A stretch of 64,000 bases of DNA from Valencia hispanica (taxonomy: Eukaryota; Chordata; Actinopteri; Cyprinodontiformes; Valenciidae): contig OY747705.1 in the NCBI GenBank assembly GCA_963556495.2, forward strand, positions 31,407,298 through 31,471,297. Direction: 5' to 3'. The notes below the pieces were generated by a model that saw only the letters and a list, made by a program, of their open reading frames with translations, had not been told where the DNA came from and did no database searches. The position numbers and the translations under genes are program-made. Each line of letters begins with the position of its first letter. The first letter of the stretch is position 1. Below are positions 12,768-25,322 of the stretch, in pieces.

Positions 12768-13191
12768 ATCTAGACAATGCAACATTTTGTTAGTTGTGTT
12801 GAGCAACTGTGATCTTTTGCCATGTGTAAACATTTTTTGTTGTTGTGAACTTTATTTGGATATTTAGATCAGATTAGGCAGCCTTTGAGTGTTAGACTCT
12901 TTTGGTCATTTCTTATTCTTTCATAACAGTAGCTGTCAATTTAGCCCACTTCTTAACCAACCCCAACCTTTCCTAGTATTTTGTTTTAGATTTAGAATAA
13001 TAAATATTAATACCCCTTTAACTTTAAATACAGTATATACTTTACTTTATTAACAAGTATTGTGCAGAAGTTTTAGGCAGGTGTGAAAAAATGCTGTAAA
13101 CATGAATGCTTTAAAAAATGGAAGTGTTAATTATTTATTTTCATCAATCAACAAAAAGCAGTGGACGCACAAAAGAGAAATCTAAATCAAA

Positions 13192-13731
13192 TCAATATTT
13201 GGGGTGACCACCATTTGCCTTCAAAACAGCATAAATTCTTCTAGGTACACTTGCACACATTTTTTGAAGGAACTCGGCTGGTAGCTTGTTCCAAACATCA
13301 TGGAGAACTAACCACAGATCTTCTGTGGATGTAGGCTTCCTCACATCCTTCTGTCTCTTCATGTAATCCCAGACACACTCCAAGATGTTGAGATTAGGGC
13401 TCTGTGGGAGCCATATCATCACTTCCGGGACTTCTTCTTTATGCTGAAGATAGTTCTTAATGACTTTTGCTGTATGTTTGGGGTCATTGTTGTGCTGCAG
13501 AATAAATTTGGGGCCAAACATACACCTCTTTGATGGTATTGCATAATGGATAAGTATCTGCCTGTTTTTCTCAGCATTGAAAACACCATTAATCCTGACC
13601 AAATCTCCAACTCCATTTGCAGAAATGAAGCCCCAAACGAACAAACTGCCTTCTGCTACTGACAAATATTTAAAATTTTGACTCATCAGTCCAGAGCACC
13701 TGCTGACATTGTTCTGCACCCAAATCCGCAT
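13192..13731 (-). pseudogene. Tc1 transposase, C-terminal half, frameshifted
   Basis: This is the catalytic half of a Tc1-type DD34E transposase, which cuts and rejoins DNA at TA sites. The minus-strand frame shows GDLVRINGVFN, YAIPSKRCMFGPKFILQHNN, DPKHTAK, LPQSPNLNILECVWDYMK and the family's C-terminal LKANGGHPKY. The second acidic residue has mutated: HNNDPKH stands where the family has QDNDPKH. The first acidic motif survives as WTDESKF, but in another reading frame near 13680-13690 and followed by a stop, so a frameshift separates it. The N-terminal helix-turn-helix region is missing or disrupted by foreign sequence. The protein cannot be functional. Confidence 0.85.
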
Positions 13732-14120
13732 ATCAAAACTGTTTCAGCACAGAATTGATCACGGATCACTGATCAGAGCTAAAAGGCGGCCCCGAAGAAG
13801 CAGAAATAACGAGATCGACAATGGAAAAAGCAAGGATTGTTGCCGTGTTTCTGTCTGCTGTTGTTGAAACTGCTTCACCAGCAACTCTTCTCATATTTAC
13901 AAAGCGGGTTGTTTGGCGACGTCTGATCATTTCCCTCTGAATTACAACCAATCACCATGACTTAACCACAGCTCCTTCCCATCGACTCGATTGGGCCATT
14001 CCATGTACATACCCCCATACTGGTACTCTGTTGGTTCCTGAAATGGCCCCAAAATAGCCCTGTCAGCCCGGTCCGGTGCAGTGTAGAGGCACATGCAAAT
14101 CGGGAAGGCCCGGTAAAATT

Positions 14121-14152
14121 ACCCTGAAGTTTCGATAGTGGAACTTCAGGGT
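14121..14152. repeat. Perfect 11-bp stem hairpin
   Basis: ACCCTGAAGTT (14121-14131) pairs exactly with AACTTCAGGGT (14142-14152) across a 10-nt loop. It lies in the non-Tc1-like middle of the degraded Tc1 element. Confidence 0.9.
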
Positions 14153-14789
14153 CGTCATATAGATCCATGACATGAAACTATCTTCCACAACCTCACCTTG
14201 GTAGCAGAGTTTGGCTGTTCCTCACCCAGTTTTAAGCTTCCTACATAGCTTTTTCTGTTTCAATGAATGACTTTTGTTCTTTCTTTTGTAAGTTTTACTG
14301 AGTAAGACAATTTTTATAAACTGCCCCAAAACCCCCTCTGGTGGTTGCCTTGGTATATTGTTTTTGAAAGGAAAATTGAGGACACAGAAGAATCTAAAAT
14401 GGTGGAATGTAATACCATAGTACTAATGTTTTTAGCTAATATGGACCATTAAAATGTTGTTTCCTCGGATGAGATTTGTCCGGGAGTATGGGTTATTATA
14501 AATATAATAATGGTTTCTTTGTTTTGTGTAAATTTAGTGTGATAATCTATTCATGTAAGCGAGCTATGAGCATTTTATTTTGTTAGCTTGCAGTAAGCAT
14601 TTAAGAAAATAGTTTTTGATTGAGGTAGCTAATACAATGCTTTGTATGTTTTCAGTTTTACGATGGTCATAGAGAAGGCAATGGCCAGGGCCAGTCAGTT
14701 TGCATTTTGCATTTCTGAAAGCATTCTTTATTTACAGCATTTTTCACACCTTCCTAAAACATTTGCACCGTACCGTATATAATGAAAGA

Positions 14790-15456
14790 AATTGGCTTTA
14801 TAAAGTCATTTATTGTTTTTCACAGACTAGTCCTAGCCATTTACATTCAGCTTTTTTTGAGGCTAGTCCCAAGTGCTGCCTGCAACCTCGGGCTTTGAGC
14901 ATGCTCGATTCATTAGCATTCTGGACTGGTGTAAATATCTGCTCTGACTCTAGCTGGACCTGGGCGGGCGGAGCTGCCGTGCGGACCGGCTGCCTGCTGT
15001 GAGTGCTCTGGGACGGGCAGCACATGGCAGCACCGCTGCTCAGTGAGAGGAGTAACAAGGATAGATGCTCCAAAAGTTTCCAATAACACCAAAGAAAGTT
15101 GCTAGATTTGTTGCTAGTCGCTTTTTCTGGAGCGGTCTAAAAGCTCGCTAAATATAGCGACAAGGTCACTAAGTTGGCAACACTGTCTGCAACTCATCGC
15201 TCCTCCTCACCTTGCTCTCCCCACTACGACGGAAGCCAGTCAGCTTATGATAAACAGGCATACAATGACAGCCAATCAGTGTCCACTTCCAGATGTGGTT
15301 AACCTTCAACAACTTCAACACAAAAAGCCCAAAGCAACTCACATGCAGAAACAGTTAAGTTAAAGATGAAAAATTTGATTGTGATTAAAAAACATAGCGT
15401 GCTAAATATGGCTGTAATTGATTAATCACAATTAACACGATAATTTGACTCCCCTA
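14790..15456 (-). mobile_element. hAT element, truncated copy inverted relative to 35157-36119
   Basis: The right edge, reversed, reads TAGGGGAGTCAAATTATCG, matching the left end of the 35.2-kb hAT (TAGGGGTGTCAAATTATCG). The interior matches along most of its length in reverse. Examples are 'tttataaagtcatttattg', 'ctagtcccaagtgctgcctg' and 'agctggacctgggcgggcgg' against their counterparts at 35690-35930. The other end is missing: homology stops at about 14790, next to the Tc1 right end. The GTAATAAC after 15456 may be half of a target duplication. Confidence 0.72.
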
Positions 15457-18400
15457 GTAATAACATACAAGATGCCCCTAATGAGCATAACTTGTTTCCT
15501 TAGCCAGTAATCTAAACAGGTTTACTGGTTTACAGCTTTGCTATGCCATTTTCTCCCAGAAGACTAGCTGTAAATATAAATGCTACTTCTGACTTCATAG
15601 GTACTATTGTTATATCTACATCAAGCCTTTTTTCATGCTTTGCTGCATCTGTAAATCATCTTAGATTGTGCTGCACTTTTTTTTTTTTTTTACAGCATTT
15701 AGATCATTTTTTCAGATAAAACAACTTCATTGCATTTTTCTGTTGCCTGTTTACTATTGCAAGAACCCAGAAATGGTCCTTCCTTTTAGGTGAAACAAGC
15801 TTCAGTGCAGCATAGTGAAGATTTGCTCTATATTTAGTAAAGGATTTTCGGATCAAATTAAAACAAAAACAGAATACCCAGATTTGTTAGTTTTTGTGTC
15901 AGACAGCTTTATGACAGCTAAGCATGTGGTCACATTAATTCAACTTAATCGGGTCAGATCATCCACGTCTAAGGCACAAATATGTCTGTTACTTTGAGTG
16001 TTTGATAGGAATGAAAAGGAAACACTTGACAAAATATTGAGAAATAATAAAGAGAAACTACACAACACATCCCAACCTCCCAGTAAGGCAGTTGTAACTT
16101 TTTAACGTGTTTATATGGCAGCATTACTCGTATGTCCCAGACAGTGGTGGAAATCTTTGCTGCTATTGCATGCGTTCCGTGAATATAGTTTTAATCTGCA
16201 GGAACAGTATGATCAAATATTTTATATATTTTATGGTTTTGAAATCCTAACTTTTTAAAACCTTGGTACTGATTTATGTGAACAGCCCATGTCTAATCCT
16301 GAATAGGCGTGAGATTGTTTAAATTAATAGGATTTAAAAAAAAGAATGAATGGCTTCAGTTATGGAGGACAGAAGCCTCACTCTAAGTGATCTGGTGTTC
16401 TGTTTTCTGTCTGCTTCTAATGGCATTTTTGAAATGAAATAAAGCGTAATTAAAGAGCTCCCAAGGCCCAGACTGTATTATAGCACCCAAAACTCAAATT
16501 TGTTTGTCTGGGATTTGTCGGCCACCCACGGCTTGCCTCAGTTTGATCTCTGGGTCTTTAATACAAAGTAGAAATGCAGTTTTTCATCGTATTTGCATTC
16601 TCCCCTTTTTTCCCCCTGCTGTCGCATAAAATTCCAGCTCCCTTATTTCCATAGGAGAGACAGTCTCTCATTGATGCTGAATGTCACATTCCAGTCAGTC
16701 ATTACGAGCTCATAATGAGGCATTTAGGAGACAGTGTAAAAACCTGCAGGTAGTAATGCGTCAAACAGTGTCAAAGAAAATGTAATGACCTTTGAGGACT
16801 TAAAAGTATTTTTTACAATGATTTCTGCAAAATTGTTAAATGTGTGTCATTTTGAACAGTTTAGAGCATTGTGTCATGTATGGATTGTCACAATCTTCCC
16901 TCAGCTGTGTGAAGCTGTGTAGCTTGAAAGACATCCATAGTCTTTTTCTCAACTTTTCCTTTTCTGTTGTGTTTAGGTTTATAGCCTTTGACAGTTATGT
17001 TCATTTACAGGACAGAAATCAGGAAACGTGGAAAAATCATGAAAGATAAAAGCAAGCAAAGAGCTGCAGAGAACTTAGTTGTCAGGTACTAAAGAGGATG
17101 TGGTTAGGTTTCGATTGCCAAACTCATTCATCAAATTATAACACAATGCCAACTTAAGACAAAAGTAATGATAGTGAATTCTCCTGATCCAATGCGGCTT
17201 CTTATGAAGATTTAAATGGGTATTTATCCAGTCAAAAGGAGGAAGTCACATGACATGTTTGTTTTTAGAGAGAACCAGCTTGGAGACATAACAAACCATC
17301 ACTCTAGCCAGAGATTAAAAAGCCTACCACAGTGGTGAATGACCACTTACAGCAAAATCTGAAACACTACAATTCTACCAGCATTCAGGTTAGACATTAA
17401 CATTTGATGTTTTTTGCCAGTTCTAAACACCATTGTTACTCTGATGCCCTAAGACACCAGCACTTCCAAACAACTCCATGCTGTGGTTGTACAATTCTAC
17501 TTTGAACATGTAATCAGTCTGTGTTTAAGGGTTTGGCTACGATACAGTAATTTAGCTGTCAAAACATTATTCCAAGAACATCATCTATCATGCTAGTTAG
17601 GCTCCCTGTAGTTTCCCCACAACATGTTGTAATTACATTTGACCAAATATAAATTAGTATACACTTTTACTTTGGCCAGATGCAATTTTTGTCTAAAATA
17701 TTTTCATTTTATTCAAGTCCCTCTGATCATTTTGAGGATGTACTTTGTTCTGTCTGAAAGTATTGTCAATTGCTGCATTGTTGAGAAGTTTTTGAATTAT
17801 ATAAACAAACCATTGGAACTAATTTTTCAAGAAAGACAAATCGTCCAAAGAATGTATTTGTGCTTCTGTTCACTATCAATTACATTTATATAAATATAAG
17901 TCGTGACAGCCCTAACATAATTGCCAGTCCTAAATTCTTCTGTAACCACAGGAGGTTGGAGATGCCCAGTGTCAAAGCAGCAGTTTTGAAGGACAAGATC
18001 ATTTGATTTCAGAGATACTGTACACTGCAGGTGGCTTCTGCAGCCAAAAGAAATCCCAGCCTACTCACAGATAACGGTAAATTAAAACAACTATGTGCTC
18101 ATTATTTAAGTTAATTGGTGGTTTTGTTTCAAACTTGGGATTTTTAGTAATGGCTTTCCTTTGAGCCTGACACATTGACTGTATAATATGCACATATAGA
18201 CTCTGATAATAAAATTACAGGATATCAACCAAACAGTAACAAAATGGAACTATCCCATTTTGTTAATAAATGATAAACAAGCTGAGGGAAGATGGCTGAA
18301 GGCAGAAGACTCCCCTCCTAATAGTCTCATTTGCATGGAGACAGAGTACATGGTGAATCTTATAATTTAGAGTAACACAACTGAAGTGATTTAAAGTGGG

Positions 18401-21400
18401 CTCTCAGCCTGCAGGATGCTTTATTTTCAATTTGACCAAAGAAACAGGACCGTTCATTTCCCAAGTGCTCACCGTGACTCACGGTGAGTGAACGTTTAAA
18501 TGAGATCTGTTTATCACTAAATTTAGTCGAGGGCTGTCGTGCTTCTCCTTGGATCCTTTCAAGAATTTCAGGAAATAGCAGTTCTAGCAATAAAGTGGAA
18601 TGCTGATTTTGTTTTAATGGTATGTTCTGATGTGTACTGACTTCATGTGTCCCTTTGGCATTCACTATGGTGCTGTCTCACAGTTCTATTGAATATTTGC
18701 ATTTGATTTAGAAAATGCCTTTAAAGTTATCTAGAGAGCGGTTTATTAATATTTGCTTCACTGTAGTGTGATATTTAAGAATGCGTGCACCAAGCACAGT
18801 TGTTTTATGTTTGTTTTATACAGATTCATGCAAATCAAATGTCTCTGTAGAAGAATTGGGCAAAGGATATCGTCTTACCCTGTGATTGCTTTTTGAGATT
18901 TTTTGCTGATTGCTGATTTGTGAACCTCATTAATTAGTTTTTCTATCACAATTGGTGTGTTTATGTAGTCAACACGAAGGCCTGAAAAAATACAAAAACA
19001 ACCATCAATAATGTGAATTAATCCAGAGATCACTCAAGTAACACTTTGAATGATTTTCTGTACTTGAATTAGTTGTAGTGGAAAGACTCTTGTTGACTTG
19101 TGCTGAAACTGACATAAACAGCTTGTAAGATCTTTGTAGCTGTGTGGGTGGAAACAATTAAAAAGGAGCTACAGACTTTTGCTTTTATTTCCAAGTGGGA
19201 AATAACTTTGTTGCTGATTCTAAGCACTTAAGAGCAGATCACTCAATGCGGAGGGAAAATAAAAAGTGCCCCCAACAACTTTGAATTGCTGCTATAGTAA
19301 CAACACTCTGATTATACGTTATATGTATGGAAAAATCTGATTGATTCCATTATGTTGCCACAGTAATAAGATTTTTCTGTCCGACTTTCCGAACAAGGGG
19401 CCTTTTAGAAAACACTGAAGTTAAAGTGACATTTTGGACATTTTTCTTGAATAGTCATGAAACAGTATGTGTATTCCCTCTGTGTCTGTGAGTGACGCTG
19501 GATGCTTTCTTTCATCATTGAGTCTATGTGGATTAGAGCTGGAAAGCCTTCCATGTGTCCCATCGTTGGTCACAGTCGGACAGATTATATTTGGGATTAA
19601 GAGCTTGATGCTCTGTACCTCGATTTTACAACACTGCACAATGTCCTTATTCTCACAAATCCTCTGACATATCCTGGCAGCCAAACTTTAACATGTGAAA
19701 AGTTCCCTTTTTAAAAAAAAAAAAAAAAGGAGAGAGAATTTAATTGCCCTCCTGCTGTTGTAGACATTGAGCTTCTCTCCGGACATTTATGAATAAAATC
19801 AGCCTCTGGGCGGGCTGCGTTCAGATGTAAGGACGACAGCAATGTTTTTTAAAGAAGATTCTTCAAAGTAACATTTTGGCAACATTTGAGACATAAACTG
19901 ATTAGCTGTAAAGTCTTTCCTCCTCTGGTCTAGCTATTATGTTGCACATTTATTTATTGGGGCTGATACTGGCAGAGCCGCAGTGAACCTTCATCAGACA
20001 GGATCTTTATGCCTGTGCATTCTAGCACTGTGTTTTTTTTAAAATCGTATCTGTTCTCTTCAACTTTTTTTTGCTGCTAGCTGCAGACCTTTTTCTTTTA
20101 TTCACTTATGCACAGCACTCTCTACAGGTGCTGTTAATTTCTCTCTTTTCTCATTTTGTACTTTTTCAGTGTTGTTTTTCTCACCTGATTCTTTTGGGTA
20201 TGAAACAGAGCTGTCTGGCTCTGGGATGCTTTCTACCGACTATGCGCCAATTCATACCTGCCAGGGGGGCAATCCAGACCTGTTACCAACTAACCAACAA
20301 ACTAAAGTTATTTTGTAAAATTTACTTATAGTCTAATATGGATTATATCACCATATCGACCAGCAGGAGGTCATTCAGTTACTTTGATTTGACCTGAGGT
20401 CATAAACTGCTATACTAACTCTGCAGAACAAGCTAGCTTTTCAACATAAACACAGTCCCATAACTCTCACCCCTCCCGTTGGCCATCATCCCTATAATCC
20501 CATAGTTTTATCAGAGCGTTTAGGAACTTTTTTGTCTTTTTGTGGCAGTGGCATAGTGTTTAACTGAAAATGTTAAAATGTGTAATGTCAACAGAGCATG
20601 GCTTTATTGTCACACAGATTAGATAATTGTTAAATAATAATGAATCTACCACTTCAAGCTAATTTAACTTTATTGAATCTATTGTTAAAGTGAAGATATA
20701 AAATAGTGATGATTGATTTTTTTTTCATATTTGTAAAAAGAGAATTCTGGGCAGTCAAAAAGAAAACTTTTTTGCTTGTTTCACTGCAGAAAAGATTGAC
20801 TTTTTTCATAAACTGATCACTCCTGGTCTCTTTGCACTTGTGATTTAACATCCAGTCAGTCAATGTGAGATGCATTTTCTGATTTGATGATTCATTGCAC
20901 CCCGGGACCGCAACTTGCTCCTAAAGCTGTACAGGAAAATCAAAGACTCTTGTTTTAAAGTTGTACAATTTGGGTATTTCTTCCAAAAACAAATTGTTGC
21001 TCAACCTATACATTCCAACTGGTCTTGATGCGATTAATATTTTTAATTATTGATTTTGTTTTTCAATATAACATAGTATACAGTTTTAGCATCCTTACAC
21101 AAACAAACAAAACCGTAACATGCTAGTGTCATGTAAGGCCCAATTATTCTTTGGCTGTGTAAAACCTTTAGGAAATATACCACATTTTCACAAACAAAAA
21201 TTATAACATTACCTGATTTATTTTTAAATTAAACACATACTGGTTCTAATATTGTTGTAAATATAAACTTTAAATTGATTGTATTACTTCTGAATCCGAC
21301 CTTCGTAGACCTGTAATGACCCATCTGTTTTCCTTTAACTCAAGGTTCATAAAGCTAACAGTGTTAAAGTTTTAACAGCCTTGCATAACTGATACATAAC

Positions 21401-24400
21401 AACACGTCTGATCAAGACGTCTGAAAATACCTAGAGACCCATCTTAAAATATAGTCCTTTCCTCTGCCAAATGTCTTGGAAAAAACTGCTGACTGCAAAC
21501 TACAAGACTGTGAAACATGAGAAATCTGTTTACAAGTGGAAATACATGGGGTTGGTGCCAGAAGAATATTAGCTCTTCAAGAACCTAGTAAACAGTTTTA
21601 TCCAGGTAGGAATCTGGGTCAGAATACTCAGTGTTAAAAATGGCATCCAATCAAAGAGGTTCAGTGAGTTTAGCTAAACGAATTACAGTGTGCACCTCTT
21701 ACCTGCTGCCGCACACTAATTAATGGTTTGTACTCATCATGTATGCATGTAAGGGTTTTAGATACCATCTGATCATTTTTTCTCTCTTATCATTTTAATG
21801 TAATCAACACCTGATCTCTGTTCCAAAATTCAATATATATATATTTAAGTTTTTTAAGGAAAATGTCTTTTTGTGAGCCTGGTTCCCGAGCAGTCACTCA
21901 CACGAAGAAAGGATGAATAAAAGTATTAATTAGTGCATGTTTCTGGTGTCAGAGCTGCTTCAGAATGGAAACTTCGATGCCTGAGGACTAATTGGGCAGA
22001 ATATATTCAAGACAGAGACTCCTGAAAGGGAGATTGATGAAAGGAAAGGCCACCAATGTTGTTATCGGTTCTGTGTGGCTATGCATGACTAAAGGGGAAA
22101 CCCCAGGAGAACGTGGCTGAAAAACACATGCCTGATGGAAGGACTGTGTTTTAAAATGATATGCTTAGGTTTTTGGTGACAATATTAGGTGTCACTTTTT
22201 GGAAATGTGATTTTGGTTTTAATTTTATTTTCAGCTATAAGTGTCAGAAAAAAAATGTCAGTGGAAGAAGCAAACATGTAGAAAGAAATAGTCCATCTTA
22301 TATTCAATCAATATTCTATTATAATTTACTGGTATTACTAACATCTCTGTATGTCAATTTCCCAAATTGACTTTTGTGCTATTGTATCCTATTGCAGAAA
22401 TCATGCAGTTGGTTTAAGGCTAATCTCCACTAAGTTAGAATAACTGAGGAAGGACAGAGTAGTAAATATAAGCAGGAGCATCTTCTGCTTTTGCGATTAA
22501 AAAAAAAAGTAAGTTATTGTGGGGCCTTTAAAAAAAGAAGATTCACTGAATCAGCAGCAACATGACAGTCAAATGGAACCACATGAAAACAGATAAAAAT
22601 AAGCAGTAATAATAAAATAGACTGTAAAGTCAAATATACAATGTAAGAGCAACTATACAGTAGTGAAAAATAGCAGATGCAGATTCTAGGAAATATGGAA
22701 GTGAATAAGATAATTCAAAAATTGTACAAACTGTACTTTTGTGAATGAGTGGTTACAAAGAAACCTGTACAGATATTAGCAGGGATGTAAACGACTTATT
22801 GTTGGGTTGTATGTTGAGAGCTGTGAAGTTTTGAATGTGAAAAAAAATTCTGCAGTCAATTCAGACAGACGTGGTCTTTGTTAAAGACATTCTGTCAGAG
22901 GTTTCACCTAGAGGTAGTTGTTCATAGGAGACTAATCTGTTACTCCATGCTTGGTTTGGGTGCTACAATGTGTCCTTTGATACATAAAAAATGGAAATCC
23001 TTCTTTGATGAAAAAAATCAATGTTAGGGCAGACAGGCGTGGAAATCAGTCTACTGTTTGTAAAAACTTCTTCTTCATGTTTGATAATTGGGGTAATACA
23101 TTTTGTTGTTTTGTTTTCATTTGTGTTAAAGACTTGTCATTTTCTCCCTTTCCTTCTCTACCTAACATAAGCTGCTCCAAGCACATGTCAACCAACATTG
23201 ATAATTGTAGTTGTGAAACACAGTGAAAGAGTCACATGGATTAAAATAAGCCTCGGATCAGATTTTGCTCTAAACTTTTGCACAGTGAATCATTTCAGCC
23301 TCAGCAAGCAGCACCTAAAATACTGTTCTAAGTAAAATGTTTGTTTTTTTTGCTCCGTTTGATAGACTGTGACTGGCTGTTTAAATACAGCCATTTGCAT
23401 GACTCAGTGGTGAGAAATTTTCAGAAATTCATGGAGCAGAAGCGCTGACTCAGTAAGAGAACATCAAGGAAAGATTCTTCAAATGTATCTAACTACATAC
23501 TGTATGTCCCTGAAAGGTGAGTCATAAAGGCTTTTTGAAACTACAGGGAAGCAGCAGTTTATTTAGCCATCTTGTTATAAAAGTTTGACATAGTTTGAAT
23601 AAATCTGAACTGAATGGGTCACAAGTTTTAATTATTCAAACTTGTCACCACACACGTGGCTTGAATTTAGGCTCACCACAGCTCCAGCTTTCTTTTGAAG
23701 ATGGCAACAGTTATCCTTAAACCTTTGTCAACGAGAATATTTGCTTCTAAAAAAGGTCATTCAGAAAACAGGCAGAGAAATCCACTGGAGCCAAACAAGG
23801 GAAATGGAGAAAATGTGTTTTATACTTAATAATAAACTAATAACAGCCCAGCAAGTTGGTGAAAGGTGTTGTGGTGAAGAGAGGTCCACTGTATTTTTCA
23901 CTTTCTCTTGCACTCTCACCTGCCTTTTAAATTACAAGTCACTAGAGATATCTGGTCAGAAGTATGGGGGCCAAACCTAGCCAGAATACTCAACATCAAA
24001 GTAGAAAATGTTGGATGATCCGGTGGTACTTAGAAGTAGGTAAACACTCAGTTGCAGTAAAATTGTTGAATTTCAGGATAATGGGATTGATTGGCATTAG
24101 TCCAAACTTTTCTTTTTCTCTTCACTCATCCCAAGATCTCCATCTCACACTATAATTTATTACTGGTTTTATTCTGTATCCCATTTAATTCTTGTTTGGT
24201 GAAATTGTGAAACTGTTTGCTCAACTTTAATTAAATTTGATGTTTACACTTAAGCGAAGTTTTAGGATCTTGGTCACTAAAATCCATTCTAGATGTGAAC
24301 ACCAAGGGGAGGGAGAGTCCATCCAACTGGCCAAATATAACTTTAACATGCAGAGCCTGAATGAATGGCGCATCACATGTATTACCCTAGTGAACATTGC

Positions 24401-25149
24401 ATCCAAGCAGTCGCTTGAGATTGTGACATTCCACACACTGATATTGTGTTCACAGCTGCAATTCAAAATGTTTTGTAGATTTACTTGGAAGTTTGGATTT
24501 CTTGGTTGTAATTCAGTGAAATAATCTGGATTGCGCCCTGAATTTTGAAATTTGGTGGTTTTCCACAATTTTATATAAAAGGTCAAGATGGCTATTATAC
24601 CAACTTCTCATTTACACTTCTGACGGTGTGGCTCATTAAATGTTGTACACACAGTACTGTAGTTATAGTTAAAATGCCTGTCAGATTTTGGTTGTAAAAA
24701 TAATTTTTCATTCAACCAACAAGTTTTTCTGAGGCAGGCATCTCTTAAAAGATAATAGAACATATTTATCCGTTTTTATTTTGTGTCTATTAAAATGGCA
24801 TTTAAAAAATTCTTTATGCCCTTATGAAAAATCTGTGGAAAATATTTTGACATTAGAACAATCCCACACTTCTTATTACGCTGACTAGCATGTTTCCTCT
24901 GGTATATTGATGATTTCTCATCGGTGATGAACTCCAAGTCTTTGTGGTCTGAAGGCTTCCTTACCATCAGCCTAATCTTTAGCTACCTCCAAGGAATCTG
25001 TGTAAGATTTCAATTCGGACTCTTCCTCGGCCACAAAAAAATATTGGTTTCTAGGAGTCAGAAAAAATAAAAATAAAATATTGTTTTAATCCTTATTCTG
25101 CCAGAGAGGTGAATGATTTAGGACTTAGCTGTATTTCTTGCAACACAGA
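15457..25149. other. Largely unique intronic DNA, no gene
   Basis: This is the longest stretch without a recognised transposon. It contains a 21-bp palindrome (18468-18488), a poly-A run at about 19712-19728 and short AT patches. 'gacagccctaaca' near 17906-17918 resembles one hAT end with no partner. No exon-like open frame with family resemblance was seen on either strand. Confidence 0.5.
18468..18488. repeat. 21-bp perfect palindrome
   Basis: CTCACCGTGA, one central C, then TCACGGTGAG. All 10 pairs match. Confidence 0.95.
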
Positions 25150-25322
25150 TGATCCTTATGGGTTTGAATGCAAATGTATTCTCTCTGTACTTAAACAGGC
25201 ACAAAGAATTGTAGCAGATCCAACGCATAGCCTATTTTCTGAATACAAACTACGGCTGTCAGGCAGGAGATTCAGGCCCTATAGTTGTTGGTTAAATCGT
25301 TTCAAAAACTCCTTTAAATAAA
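25150..25322 (+). pseudogene. LINE reverse-transcriptase C-terminal relic
   Basis: The frame reads QAQRIVADPTHSLFSEYKLR, then SGRRFRPYSCWLNRFKNSFK and a stop. The pattern RIV.DP.H.L.SE..L..SGRRFR......NR.KNSF is one I associate with the C-terminal tail of fish non-LTR retrotransposon ORFs. Only about 55 codons remain and I could not recover an upstream RT domain or a 3' end. The clade is uncertain. A chance match is possible but unlikely given the run of conserved positions. Confidence 0.5.

Larger units (their letters stand above)
13054..14775. mobile_element. Tc1/mariner element, degraded
   Basis: The left end reads 'gtgcagaagttttaggcagg', then 'tgtgaaaaaatgctgtaaa'. The right end, reversed, reads 'gtgcaaatgttttaggaagg', then 'tgtgaaaaatgctgtaaat'. 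This is one inverted repeat pair of at least 40 bp. Ends are approximate because the outermost 15 bases have diverged; TA dinucleotides lie near both. A minus-strand transposase C-terminus fills the left third. The middle (about 13770-14170) does not look like Tc1 and may be a later insertion. Confidence 0.78.

Noticed and set aside
17880..17920. hAT end 'gacagccctaaca'
   Set aside because: Single end only; no partner upstream within a plausible distance.
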